Assembly (NCBI GenBank): GCA_030248195.1
Contig: JASAND010021507.1
Location: forward strand, 38,405 to 102,404
Source of the DNA: Trissonchulus latispiculum
Lineage: Eukaryota > Nematoda > Enoplea > Enoplida > Ironidae
Length of the DNA: 64,000 nucleotides
Reading direction: 5' to 3'
The notes below the pieces were generated by a model. The model was not told the origin of the DNA. It worked only from the letters and a program-made list of their open reading frames with translations, and made no database searches. Position numbers and translations under genes: made by a program. Shown here in pieces: positions 1 to 10,800 of the stretch. Each line of letters starts with the position of its first letter. Position 1 is the first letter of the stretch.

Positions 1-495
1 AGAAATAGACTGACTAAAACTGCAGAATACGCAACTGATGATGAATTATTTTTGACCGCTGCCTGGTTGCGCACTCCGATTCAATCTTACTCAAAGTTTG
101 GCAAGGTCTGGGCATGGCAACAATTTCTGCCGGATGCACTATTAGGCTCTAGCCAAAGTTATGAACGAAATGCACTGTACTTGTATAACGAAAACAGTGA
201 TCATTTCATGGTAGTGCTTTCAGTACAAACACCTGCCGATTGGAAATGGCCTACCAGTAACAACCCCAAAATTTCGATTATGGAGTTGGTATCTTCTTCC
301 TCCTCCAACCAATCATCTCCTGCCGACAATGCCAATAAAGGCGGCAGATCCTCTGCACCAAACGTGGAGAAACTGTTCTCCGAAAGCCCATTGCTTTCTG
401 GTGCTAGCCCCATCTTTAGAAACCCCTTCAGGAAGTCCCAACGCGGGAAATCTTCCTCTGGCCCTATGTCGGGTCGACATTCGTCTGAGCAGTAA
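1..495 (+). CDS. 3' part of an unrecognised protein-coding gene (OTU-like ending possible)
   Basis: The frame is open from the first base to a TAA at 493-495, so about 164 C-terminal residues are visible and the true start lies outside the window. The first ~85 residues look like a folded domain rich in Trp, Tyr and Phe. It ends in a strand-like stretch with LYLYNENSDHFMVVLSV. A His in that setting, after a short acidic turn, is reminiscent of the last strand and catalytic His of OTU-type cysteine proteases, but this is a weak inference from one motif. The last ~70 residues are Ser/Pro/Gly-rich and probably disordered (SSSSSNQSSP; RGKSSSGPMSGRHSSEQ). I do not recognise the family. The next gene begins 1 kb downstream on the same strand. 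Confidence 0.5.
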   Translation, partial: RNRLTKTAEYATDDELFLTAAWLRTPIQSYSKFGKVWAWQQFLPDALLGSSQSYERNALYLYNENSDHFMVVLSVQTPADWKWPTSNNPKISIMELVSSSSSNQSSPADNANKGGRSSAPNVEKLFSESPLLSGASPIFRNPFRKSQRGKSSSGPMSGRHSSEQ

Positions 496-1476
496 ACTTG
501 GACGCTAAACAACCCTGTGATCTGTAACATAGAATTTCTTATAAAGATTGTAAATGTACCTATCTGCCAAATACCTTGTATAGTAACATAACTAGTGCCT
601 TGCACTCTAACTCTGTAGAACTTTCTTTTAGTAACTTTTCTGCATTAATCTGTCTGACCAACTTCTCCATTGCGAATTTCGAATAGTATTGTTATTTGTT
701 TAAGAGGTCTCGGATGCTACATCTAAACCGACGATCTAGAACTTTGAAGTGTATGATAAAGTTGCTCCATGTTGGGCATTGCCTCAGTACATAACATCGG
801 TACTAGAGGAGGAAATGTATTAAGATTGCCGTCTGCTCCATGATGGGCACTGTACCTCGACTCTAACATCTGTCGAAGGTAGAGGCACGTATTCGCAGAA
901 GTTCTGGTCTTCGGGCTATAAGCCCATGTGAAGTGCGCGGAATGCAGCTTCCGTAGTGGCTTCGATAACAAATGCTGCATAAAAGCTTTAGTTTAACTTA
1001 TAACTAGGCAACAAAAACAGTAGAAAAACTTCCGTTAATATAAACCAAAAAATATGCAGTAAATTGTTGTAACATAGATTTTCATCTACTTGTAGTATAG
1101 GTTTCACCTTACTGTAACATAATTATATTCCTTATTATAATCTTGTATAGTGATATAGAAAATACAAAATCCTCCTATAAAAATAGACAAAATACATAAA
1201 AATCTTAAAAAATACACAAAACCATTCTTTCTCTCTTATAATTACGTTGTTGTGTGAATAGTTTGTTGGTAATAATTTGTGCTCATGTCTAACCATTTAG
1301 TTATAAGCCATCTTATGTGTGCGGTGCATAATCTTAGGTAAATAGATCACCAGTTAAACATAGAAGTATGAAAGCTAATTCATGATTAAGAGAAAATAAA
1401 AGATTTACTTAGTTTCTTCTGATTGGATATTGCTTGGATATCTTTAGGACAAGTTGTTTGGGTGAATATAAACCTG
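496..1476. other. Intergenic, AT-rich
   Basis: AT-rich spacer between the first gene and the Cys-motif cluster. The only coding-like segment is the minus-strand candidate exon at 723-974, listed separately. No repeat family seen elsewhere in the window was found here. Confidence 0.5.
723..974 (-). CDS. Possible terminal exon of an unknown minus-strand gene
   Basis: On the minus strand a plausible acceptor (GCTTTTATGCAG) is followed at once by an open frame of 83 codons ending in a stop at 723-725. The peptide (beginning HLLSKPLRKLHSAHFTWAYS, with SANTCLYLRQMLESRYSAHH further on) has mixed, protein-like composition and is less AT-rich than its surroundings. No partner exon was identified and no family is recognised. 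A chance ORF is quite possible. Confidence 0.2.
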   Translation of the reverse strand, partial: HLLSKPLRKLHSAHFTWAYSPKTRTSANTCLYLRQMLESRYSAHHGADGNLNTFPPLVPMLCTEAMPNMEQLYHTLQSSRSSV

Positions 1477-1492
1477 TGTGTGTGTTGTTCAG
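1477..1492 (+). promoter_or_regulatory. Splice acceptor 18 nt upstream of paralogue 1 ATG
   Basis: TGTG/T-rich tract ending TTGTTCAG at 1492, followed by an 18-nt leader and the ATG at 1511. No donor or coding exon pairing with it was seen upstream. It fits trans-splicing or a 5'UTR intron. Confidence 0.45.
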
Positions 1493-1510
1493 ATCCTAGA
1501 GGAGTTCGTC

Positions 1511-2220
1511 ATGCCGCCGACTGATTTGCCCATCCGTGATGAGTGTATAGAGGAGTACCCGCCGTCTCTCCCGCCGCCCAATCCTGCATTGATGAATCCT
1601 GTACCAGCTCCGCCTGATCCGACCGCCTTGTTCTATCGACTGATGACTTGTGAGATTGGACCACTTCGAGACTCCGGATCCCTGCCCCCAGGATTGATTG
1701 AGATCACCAAAGGATCGCAGAAGTTTGTTGTCACCAGTCCCTTTAGGCCCCAGTTGTTCCCGCCTAACCATAGAGTTCATCTTCTGAAGGAAGGTATTCA
1801 TATTGCTCAGGTGTGCAGCTCCTCTGTTGTAATTGTTTTTGGAGAGTTGGTTTGTCATACCATGGTGTTCCTTTCGTGTTTTACCCTTTAGAGGACAAGT
1901 TCCGCGAGAAGTCTAACATCATTAAGCGTTGTCTTCTTCGTGCGCTCCCATCGGTCCAAAATCCCATTTGCCGCTGTCCTAACATTAATTGCTTGTCCGA
2001 TAAGACTGTGTCGTTGCTTGAACATAGAAGTTGGCCGCATGCCATGCGTGTACGGTGGGATGACTATCAGAATAGTTTGTTTGCTAAGATTGGCTTGATC
2101 CATCCCGATTTGCCTGATACTATCGGTGATCCGTGCATGCCTATGTTGGAGGATGCTATTATGTATTTGCCCAATTTCCTAGGTTATCAATATGATCGTT
2201 TGTTGAGCATGACTGAATGA
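1511..2220 (+). pseudogene. Cys-motif family paralogue 1, frameshifted
   Basis: First of three tandem paralogues. The ATG at 1511 opens a Pro-rich N-terminus (MPPTDLPIRDE..., several PPP/PAPP runs) that stays in frame to RVHLLKEGIHIAQV near 1808. The conserved core then continues in another frame: CCNCFWRVGLSYHGVPF and, later, RCPNINCLSDKTVSLLEH, ending with TGA at 2218-2220. Aligning the nucleotides with paralogue 2 across this point shows one base missing here (32 versus 33 nt from the shared CAG to the shared TGG). No other break is visible, so this is a young pseudogene, an assembly error or a case of frameshifting. The core has a CxxCFW pair and a CPNxxC pair, likely metal-binding. Family not recognised. 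Confidence 0.6.
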
Positions 2221-2320
2221 TATAATGTGTGTGGAATGGTGCTAGATGTGTATGTCTCTGTGTCCTAATCTGCTACAATGTAGTTGAGACTCTTTCCCTG
2301 TGATTAGCCGTTCAGAATCC

Positions 2321-2337
2321 CCTTATCTTGTCTTTAG
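2321..2337 (+). promoter_or_regulatory. Splice acceptor 14 nt upstream of paralogue 2 ATG
   Basis: Pyrimidine-rich CCTTATCTTGTCTTTAG ends at 2337, 14 nt before the ATG at 2352 and ~115 nt after the stop of paralogue 1. The short gap leaves little room for an independent promoter. Confidence 0.5.
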
Positions 2338-2351
2338 GAATACCTAATTAG

Positions 2352-2981
2352 ATGGCTCCGAAGCTTCCCCCCGTCATTGAATCTGATCCCGATCCTGCAC
2401 AGGAAGATCCTGCTTTGACTGTTCCCTTTAGCCTAGCTTGCCCGCTTGAGTTTCAAGGTCCCCTGCGCGTGCCTAGTGAAATGCCCAATGGTCTGGTGAT
2501 GCTTCCTGGTATGTTAGATGTCTACACTGATCCCCGCCATCAGGAATTGTTTAAGGAAAATAACAGGGTTCATTTAGTCGATCCGCAAATTGCGCAGGTT
2601 AGCACTTTCCTATGCCTTAACTGTTTTTGGAGAATAGGTTTGAGTTTTCATGGAGTACCAGTTCATGTTTTTCCCGTGTCTGATGAAGCCCGCCGATCCA
2701 CCCATCCTGCCAAGGCTTACCTGCATGAACATGTCCCTTCGTCTGGTGGAGGTATTTTCCGTTGTCCAAACGTCCGTTGTCAATCTGTTTGCGTGCTTGT
2801 TTTGCATGAATTGCAAGAATGGATGCATGGCCGTGGCATGCAAGTTTTAAGTGCTGATGTGCGTGAAGTTTTGTTTAACCTGCCTTCTTTCCTTTATCCA
2901 TATATTCCGCGTGATGTTCTGAGTTACTGTATGCGCATGAATGGTGAACTGAATCCCTATTTCCCTAATACCTTAGGTTAA
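2352..2981 (+). CDS. Cys-motif family paralogue 2 (unrecognised family)
   Basis: Intact 209-residue ORF; the ATG at 2352 is the first after the acceptor at 2337. The N-terminus is acidic and Pro-rich (MAPKLPPVIESDPDPAQED). The core runs from about residue 70: NRVHLVDPQIAQV, then LCLNCFWRIGLSFHGVPVHV, a variable ~45-residue linker, then FRCPNVRCQSVCVLVLHE, and a hydrophobic C-terminal third (NLPSFLYPYIPRDVLSY). The spaced cysteine pairs (CxxC and CxxxxC) with the invariant FW and G-V-P suggest a small zinc-binding fold. There is no signal peptide and no transmembrane helix. It lies 131 nt after paralogue 1 and 91 nt before paralogue 3. I do not recognise the family; a domesticated or virus-derived origin is possible but unproven. 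Confidence 0.75.
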   Translation: MAPKLPPVIESDPDPAQEDPALTVPFSLACPLEFQGPLRVPSEMPNGLVMLPGMLDVYTDPRHQELFKENNRVHLVDPQIAQVSTFLCLNCFWRIGLSFHGVPVHVFPVSDEARRSTHPAKAYLHEHVPSSGGGIFRCPNVRCQSVCVLVLHELQEWMHGRGMQVLSADVREVLFNLPSFLYPYIPRDVLSYCMRMNGELNPYFPNTLG

Positions 2982-3046
2982 GTCTCCTCTACACTTCCTC
3001 TAGTTAAGATTATCAAATAACGTCCTTGTAAGAATCTCACATTAAG

Positions 3047-3066
3047 TTTTTTGCTACTTTTTGCAG
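3047..3066 (+). promoter_or_regulatory. Splice acceptor 6 nt upstream of paralogue 3 ATG
   Basis: Strong T-rich tract (TTTTTTGCTACTTTTTGCAG) ending at 3066, only 6 nt before the ATG at 3073 and 85 nt after the stop of paralogue 2. It is the clearest of the three acceptors and the main support for operon-like expression. Confidence 0.6.
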
Positions 3067-3072
3067 TTCAAT

Positions 3073-3747
3073 ATGCCCGTCCCGATCCTAGCTTGGTTGA
3101 ATGGTCAGGAGAAGTTTGCAGCCAATGAGACCAATGATGACCTGACCTACCTCCTCCCCAAACTCACCCCACGTCAGCGGGTGATGCGTGTGTTTGCGGA
3201 TGAAGGCATTCATACGCTTCGGTACAATCCTGGTCCTGACCCCCTCATGTGGATCACCCCTCAACAGCGAGGACCCCCTCGAGATTTGTTCCCGCCGATT
3301 CCGGAGCTGAGGAGATGCCTGCGCACCCAACGGATCTACGTCGCTCCCGGAACTTCTGAGTTGTTTGCTCCAGGCAAAACTGTCCGTCTGCTTGATCCAG
3401 AGGTATTGGAGGTTTGCACGTTGCTGTGCACGGACTGTTTTTGGAAGTATTCCATTTCCTACTATGGAATACCATTTAAGTTTCGCACGCTGCCCAATTC
3501 TGTTCTGTTTGAGTCGTTTCCGACTAAGGTTAACCTGCAATCCTATGTTGAGCCCGCTGTCGATGTTCAGTTCCATTGTCCTAACCGCATCTGCATGTCC
3601 CCTAAGGTTATTATTTTGCATGTGAACGGCAGCTGGGGCACCATTCCGTTTCCGTACAAACTGCCTGCCTGCATTGCCCTTACTCTTCCGTACTTGCATC
3701 ACATGCATCGTCATTTTCCAGAGGATCTCGTCGATCCTAAGTTTTAG
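3073..3747 (+). CDS. Cys-motif family paralogue 3 (unrecognised family)
   Basis: Intact 224-residue ORF beginning MPVPILAWLNGQEKFAANE; the ATG at 3073 is chosen because it directly follows the strong acceptor at 3066. Its N-terminal half is longer than in paralogues 1 and 2 and unrelated in sequence. The shared core begins near residue 100: KTVRLLDPEVLEV, CTDCFWKYSISYYGIPFKF, then FHCPNRICMSPKVIILHV, and a C-terminal tail ending LPYLHHMHRHFPEDLVDPKF. All four motif cysteines are kept although the rest has diverged, which argues for selection on a metal-binding or disulfide core. Family and role unknown. Confidence 0.75.
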   Translation: MPVPILAWLNGQEKFAANETNDDLTYLLPKLTPRQRVMRVFADEGIHTLRYNPGPDPLMWITPQQRGPPRDLFPPIPELRRCLRTQRIYVAPGTSELFAPGKTVRLLDPEVLEVCTLLCTDCFWKYSISYYGIPFKFRTLPNSVLFESFPTKVNLQSYVEPAVDVQFHCPNRICMSPKVIILHVNGSWGTIPFPYKLPACIALTLPYLHHMHRHFPEDLVDPKF

Positions 3748-6380
3748 TGTGTTGGTTTTATTTTAGTATGCGTTTATTTTATGTTCGGCGAACTTTTAGT
3801 TTAGCGGCAGAAGTTTAATGATCTGAATTGATGATTATGCATCAGAATTTCGGAGAAAGATTGTTTGTATCGCGTTAAAGTTAAGAATCAAAGGTCTCGA
3901 AACATAATTCACCTTCTGCCGGTTTGAGAGCATGACTTTTAATTTCTGTATATTACTGTTTTCTGTTTGGCATGACATTTCTGTATTGTTTCGGTTGCAC
4001 TGCATGATCGCATGATTTCTGTTTATATTGCCTGTTCTGTGTACTGACTCTGTTTTGTTCTGTCCGCTTGCTTTGGAGGTTCTTAGTTTAACCGGACTTT
4101 AAGATTCCGGGAGGTCAGAGATAAACGGAGCGGTTAGTTAAAACACAAATGAACCCGGTCCTATCTATGCTCTAAACGAATCTCAACACTCAGGAATTAT
4201 TTCAACGAAGCCGTCCTACACATTAGTTTCCCCACTGCAAGAATAAACTTGGGAGTAGTATTTATTGTCCGCCGTGTGCTTGTCTGTACTAATTTTAGCT
4301 TCACTGCATTGGATGCCTACTTACCACAAAGCCGCCGCTCACTTCACGCAGATATCTAGTCCCACACTAACCTACTACCCTATGATTTGGTTGTTTGCCG
4401 CTTTAGTTGTTTACTTTTTATTAGTTGTTGGATAATTTGCCTAAAAGGGTTTAGAAGATGTCATAAGGCACCACTTTGAAAAACCATAGTTGATTGAAAA
4501 CGCTAGTTTCGTGAAACGTTCATCTTACAACTGCACACCCTTACAAGGTTTCATACATCGAAATTTCAAGCTATGTGGTAATGTGCCTGAAAAGGATAAG
4601 AGAGCATACAACTTGTTTGAACCTAAAACAGTAAAAGATAAAGAACCACAACGGATAAGAAGCTAGAGGGCTTAGTGGACAATAGTGACCAGTTATTTTG
4701 GTAGAGAATAATAGTTTGGAGATAGTTGGAGAGACACCAGCTATCTGTGTAACCGGTATTCATTTTGTTGTTCAAATGTTATAGGCTGTTTCCTAACAGT
4801 GGCTAGTATTCTATTTTTTTCTCGTCCACCTCTACACGCTGATCGATGAGTGATGATCGATGATGGCTTGGTCCTGGCCTCACTTGCCACCGTGTGCACC
4901 GCCACCACCACCGCTGCCAGTTTTGGAACTTCATTGCTGTCGGCCACCCCTGTGCCGGCCGCCTCTGTACCGTCTCCTCGTATAGACTGAATGGAATGTT
5001 TCCACAGCCAAAACTTCACCCCTCCCCCCGGTCACCATCCGCTCCTCCAAGATAGACTGCGTGGATTTTGCCACAGCCATTTAGCCCTACGTCTGCCATC
5101 TCACCTCTAACAGACTGCTTGGTTCATGCCTCAGCTACTCCCCACTACCGCTACACTGCTCCTGCGATTAAGCTACCCGGAAATAGAACCGGATGCCTTT
5201 ATCCTGACAGGTACTTGACTTGCTGCTGACATCATCATCATCATCAACGATCAACTGTATAAATTGATAAACTGTACAGCTGTTTAATTTCACTTGTCTG
5301 TCCTGCATGCTTGTTTCTCTTGGTATACTGCGCTGTTAACGTATTTCACAATTATTGTCACCGGGTAGTCGAACTCTACCCCATTTTTTATTGTGGAGAA
5401 TGTGAAGGGTAGGGTAGAGTTCAGTCGAGATTTTGGATTAATTTTGAGATATTCGGTTGATTCTAGGTTGATTTTATCGGTCTTGAGTAGGATTTTGAAC
5501 ATTGATTCGTATGAGAATTACTTGAGAATTACTTGCACCTGCACCTGTCTGGTTTGCTTGTTTTTACTTGTTCATTGCTTTGCACCTGTCTGTCTTTTTT
5601 TATTTTTGCACACTTATTTTTGCTTTTTTGCTTTGCACATACGATTTTCAATCTATTTTTGCTTTGCTTTGCTTTACACTTACGAATTTCAACTGTATTA
5701 CCTACGAATTTTAACTGTGTTGCATGATTTTTGCTTCTTTTAAGCCACTATGTTTACTGCACTGCAATGATTTGTACCTCTACCTGTGACTCTAACCAGC
5801 AATGCATAACTGTAATGAATTTAATGTTTTATTTGTACTTTGTTTGTGACTGCAATGAAATATGCTTTGTGTTTTGACTAATTGCTTGTTGTTTTGACTA
5901 ATTGAGATGTGCTTGTTTAGCTGCCACAACTAACCTAAACGTGCTTGTGATTGTTTTTAACTGTACTTTTGTGTTAATCGTTTCTTGTTTGTAACTGTAC
6001 AGCTGTTTAATGCTAAATCAATAACCTGTTTGTTTGGGTGGACAATGGTCTTTGTGTTTTGTTCGGTCTAAATTGTGAACTCAATGAAGATGTTTTGTCT
6101 CCTAATCCATAAGGTGTTTGAATTGTTCCTAGTTTGTGGACCTAAGGATTATTAGGCAATTTGATGAATCTTTTCAAGAATCTGGAAAACAAGGAAATTA
6201 ATTTTGATTAATGAAAATGGGTCTTTGTTAGAAGGGATTTGAGCGATTTTTGTATGCATAATTTCCTAACTTAATGGGTTTGTTTTCGTCGAAATCGGGA
6301 CTCTAGGGGACCACCTGAAACCCCAGGTAACCCCATCAATCAAGAACAAGGCTACTGTTTGAATAAGATCAAAGAAATTC
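3748..6380. other. Intergenic, no convincing gene
   Basis: AT-rich DNA with a GC-richer patch at about 4840-5200. That patch holds three imperfect copies of a segment containing AGACTG..TGG..T..CC.CAGCC, followed by a short CAT run near 5230. From 5530 to 6060 it is T-rich with repeated GCTTTG/TTTGCTT words. The GC-rich patch could be a decayed exon or minisatellite; reading frames in it are broken by stops. Confidence 0.4.
5371..5422. repeat. Perfect 11-bp inverted repeat (hairpin)
   Basis: GAACTCTACCC at 5371-5381 is matched by GGGTAGAGTTC at 5412-5422, separated by 30 nt. No function assigned. Confidence 0.6.
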
Positions 6381-6392
6381 CAGGGAGGCCGC

Positions 6393-6797
6393 TGAGTCAG
6401 AGGGGGAATGACGTGAAGTACCGTAAGACACATTCACACACACATAGACTACACGTAACACGAGGCGGGGCTTGCCTTCTACGTCACACTTTGATTGACA
6501 GGAAGGGAGTTCCCGGCCTGACGTCACAACGCAATCAGTCTTGGTCTTGAAGCGAACCAGGTTGGTCGGTTGTCTATTTTGCCGGGTTGGCAGTTCTGTT
6601 CTGTGGCCGTGGTGCCTTGACTTGTTTGTTAGTCCAGGAAGGACATATTCTTGTTGTTGTTGTACGCCAGCATATGACCAGACTCCCAATCTACTTGTCA
6701 AACCCATCTTAGCTCCCATTATTGCTTATCCGTCCGCGGCTATTTCACGGTACTTCACGTCTTTCTCCATTCTAGTCCAGCGGATCCTTTCCAGGAG
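6393..6797 (+). promoter_or_regulatory. Promoter-like segment with CRE/AP-1 motifs and a possible first exon
   Basis: A GC-richer island holds an AP-1-type TGAGTCA (6393-6399), TGACGTGA (6409-6416), TACGTCAC (6480-6487), a perfect CRE TGACGTCA (6519-6526) and TTCACGTC near 6755. GACGTGAAGTACCGT at 6410-6424 recurs as its exact reverse complement at 6747-6761. The segment ends with a good donor, CAGGAG|GTAAAG at 6797/6798. This fits a promoter plus non-coding first exon of a plus-strand gene, but no coding exon downstream could be tied to it. The sites are short words, so regulation is an inference. Confidence 0.35.
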
Positions 6798-6799
6798 GT

Positions 6800-7589
6800 A
6801 AAGAGTTTCGAAATAGACACGGGTATACTTTGAGCTACCAAAAGGTTGGTTCAATTGAGCAAAATTCAACTTGAGTCTCGTGATATTCAGATTGTTTTAT
6901 TTAGTCCCTCGCATACTTGTATCTCGGGTTCTTGTATATGTTGTTAAATGACCTTTTCATGTTTGATCTGTTTGGAAACTGTGTAATTGTTGATTAATTT
7001 TGTAAACCATTGTTCTGTAAATTGTGATTAAAAAAATTAAAAACAAATTGTGACTTTTATTCATTTTGGGCTTAACGCTGCGTCACACTTTTGATACATT
7101 AGCGAGATCTTATATTTTAGACTAGGGATTGATTTGAGAACTGGGTGGACCATTGTTTACTTACGGAAGCCCAGTTTAGGTAGGAATCAAGAAGCAGATC
7201 TCAAAGTTTAGTGAGTGATCTGTTCTTGATTAGGTAAATTAGGTTCTGGATTGATTGATAAACTGCGAGGCCCCTGAAGACTCGCTCCAAAACGTGAGAA
7301 ACCGGAAAACCGGCTGCTCTGTCATTTACTGTGTATACTAGCTAAGCCTGTATCTATTGCTGGGATTGTTTGGGAGGTGTTGGACTGAAAGTGCTTATCG
7401 TTGATATACGGACCCCTGTAACCCAAAAGTGAAACCTAATCGTTAGAAAGGAGGCACGAATTTGTGAAGACAAAAAGGTGTAGTTTCTAGAGAAGCATCT
7501 CAAACCCAAATTTACCAGTGCTAGCAAACCATTTTCTTCACATACGCGTGCTGAGACGCGGGTTAAAATTCAATGTAAAATGTCGTGAG
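6800..7589. other. Non-coding spacer
   Basis: AT-rich sequence with no ORF of note and no recognised repeat family. Confidence 0.4.
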
Positions 7590-7803
7590 CGAGTTAAAAG
7601 AGTTAAATTTAACCCATTCATGAAAAGGGTAGAGTTAAATTTAACTCTGCCCGTTTTTAACTCCACGTCTCATTCACGAAAAGAGTTGAGTTAAAAGAGT
7701 TAATTTTTAACTCTTTTTGCGAATGAGCGTAGAGTTAAAAATTTTAACTCTGCTTAACTCGGCGAGTTAATTTTAACTCGTTTAACCCATTCGCGAAAAG
7801 GCC
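7590..7803. repeat. GAGTTAAA foldback cluster
   Basis: The words GAGTTAAA and TTTAACTC recur more than ten times in both orientations, bounded by CCCATTCATGAAAAGGG-like and CCCATTCGCGAAAAGG-like segments. The arrangement is internally palindromic, as in a decayed foldback or MITE. Not coding. Confidence 0.5.
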
Positions 7804-10800
7804 CTAAGTCTATTGAAATGCATTGCTCAGGTTTCTGCTCAGCTTACTGCCTCCAGTTCATGACTCTTCGAGCACATTTTCTGTCCAAGGCACCGACCGA
7901 CGAAACCAGTAGACAACATGCCGCCACAACAACAATGCACTGAAACGGTCCCATGCCGGTTAGGGTGTGATTGCCTAAAAATATAGGATAACAAACAAGT
8001 GAGTGTATTAGACGCAGCATTTCAAAGATTTCGAATCGAAAGGTCCCTAATAGGTGGGGGTTTACGCTTAAGTTACATTAAGTCACGCTGCGACGAGGGC
8101 TAGTTTTCGATACCCTTTGAAAATATATAGTTGATACAGGTAATCCACTACCACTACTCCATTTGATTGGCTACTTATTGTTTCTTGAGCTATGCTAACT
8201 GTATAAATACAGCAAGGTCGTCAGTTTGAAGGTCTCAAACATGCCAATCATCTGAGGCATGGTCATCTCCAACTGCTATCCCATAGGCCGCTATCATAAA
8301 AAATGTAGTTTTTGCCTAAACACCACCAAATTACTTCCACCGATTCTGAAACATTTATTTAGTATGCACGCTAAACGATTGCCACTTTAGCAGATGTGTT
8401 TTAGACAAAAATACCCCGGGACCTTTTTTAGTTGCTCCGATTGCTGCTTTCTAGCTAAAGTGGTCGCTTGCCAAAGTTGGCGAAAGTACGCAAGAACGCG
8501 AAAGTCGCGTACACATTTTAGCTAATTTCTTCATTACAAGGAGCGATTTCATAACAACTAAACGGGGTCCCCAGGAATTGGATAGGGGTAGAGAATGATA
8601 TAATCAATGTCTCTGGGAAATTTACTTCAGTCTGCAAGAAATCTGAAAAATTATGTTTCTTCAAAAATCCGTTAAAATTTTTTCAAAATCCAAAATTAGT
8701 TTCATTGGATTCGTTGGAAGGAGAAAATATTAAACTTTATTTTGATATGAAGATGGCTTCATAATTCCATCAATTAATTAAGATGAATGTGTAATAATGG
8801 TTCAAAGTTGATGTCTCCAAAAGGAGTCACCCACCACCAAGTGTTAGTCAACTCTTAACCTGATTCATGCTTACTTTATCCGTCAACAAGACTCGACAGA
8901 AATTCTTCCAGTGATCCGAAAGTCGTCTGCTCAATCTAGCTACGAAGCCTGTGTCTGCGGCAAGCAGAACTTATGCCAAAGCCGTCCCAAAATGTCCATT
9001 TTAAACTCCTCCTTTCTAATCAGTAAATGTCAGGAATTTCTCCCGTTAATTGTTAATAAATTTGACATGTCATTTGGAATTTCATGCCCACACTTCTTTA
9101 TTGGTGCCAATTGAACCTGGATTCTATTGATAGTGTTAATAACATACAAATGAATGAAAACAGTGATTCAAACGCAGAATTTTGTATAATAACCAAATTA
9201 GCTAATGGGTAGAAATTGACTTAATTTCAAAGAACTGGCAGAAATAGCAGCTCAGAACAGAAATAGCATCTCAATAGTGATACGATTGAGTTCGAAAGAT
9301 AGGTTCGGCATTGCTTAAGATGAGTTTGCTGTCATAGCAGCGAGATCGGAAAATGATAGTGTGCTTGGAGGGGTTTCAAGGGACGTCGTTCAATCACCCC
9401 TTAGCGATTCCTCTCATGGGAAAACACACGATTCATGTTCTCCGACTGAGCCCTATTCGCAAACTGAGAACAGTGTGAAGTTAGCACCGGCAGGAAAGAT
9501 ATAAATTATTATCGAGTTGCTAAGCCTAAGTGCATTTAGTGTTACATTTCGATAACGTTCAATGATTTCTCGTTACTCTTGTCTAATTTCATAGGTCTGG
9601 TGGCTAATGGTTGGCATTCGCCATATTGGGGTAGATTCAGTTCAGTTGTGGTTGGGTGTTAGATGCGTAAGGTTGGGTTCGAATATCGGGGGAAATATCC
9701 TTGATAATTTTGGGTAGGCCTATTCGTTCTTGTCGGCAGCTGCCGGGTTTTGGTGTCTGCTCTAGTTTTGGCAAAGTTTAATTGGTTGTTTGGAGTTCTT
9801 GTATTTTGTACTAATTTTGTCGTTGAGTTTGCTGAAATTATTAAATAAACCGTTGTAATCGCTAAATTGAATTTCAGTTGGTCAGGGCCGTTCTCTCCTC
9901 CGATATCACACACCACGGTATTTCACCTGTAATCTAGGACTTAATCTAATTAATCAAAAGGAAGGCAACAATAGTTTACTATATATCTATCATAGACTCA
10001 AACTTCACAACAGTGATAAAGTCGATACTCTAAACTAGAGCTTCAACCCTGTCTTTCCTTCTCAATTTCTCTCTCATCTCTTTCTGCCTGAACTTCCGTC
10101 TTCGTATCCTTTCCTCCGTGCTTGTGGGTTGAGCCTCAACTCCAGTGATTTCTGTTTTCATCACATTTTTCTCATGAAACATGTCCTGACAGAAAGGAGC
10201 ACATGTTAGCGTTTGAAATGAATTTTCATGACAAAATGTCCCCAGTTTGATCCCGCCAACCAGATGCTAGACGTAGGTGTTCAAATAAATATAAAAGTAT
10301 CTGTATCAGATGAGAGCCCTCTAGTCATACTTCTTCTACGAGACACCTTTTGGAATCGTGCCTTTGAGGCAGTGAAGTGAGGTCTGCGATTTTTTACTTG
10401 CTAACAAATTGATGCCCAAGAACTGCAAAGTTTAAAATATGCAGGTGCGACCTTTCTCTGTTGAGTGAGACGCCAGTGAGGAAAAGTGGCGAATCCTCGC
10501 GACTCGCGACCCAAAGTTTAACACTTTCCGTGGCAAGAAAAGCATGCATGCCAAACCATACAGAGGCGTAAAACTGATTCATAAAACCTTTGGTTGTTTG
10601 TTCAAAGTTTCATGCCACCGGTACTACAGACAGTAAAGATTGAATTAATTGAGGTAGACTGAAGCAGAAATTCCAGACTATATACCAATATAGTCCAGTG
10701 GTAGAGTGTACTGAAGTATACAGTAAATGAACTGTTTCAAACTTCTTCTTTCCTACAAGTGCGTCAGCGTCACCACTCACCAGCCACTACATGCATCCTG

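Noticed and set aside
4741..5019. 92-codon minus-strand ORF in a GC-richer patch
   Set aside because: No motif, no splice partners, and the patch contains imperfect direct repeats better explained as a decayed minisatellite.
6369..6801. Overlapping ORFs on both strands in the promoter-like segment
   Set aside because: No conserved motif; composition follows the GC-rich island, and binding-site clusters plus a donor suggest a non-coding first exon.
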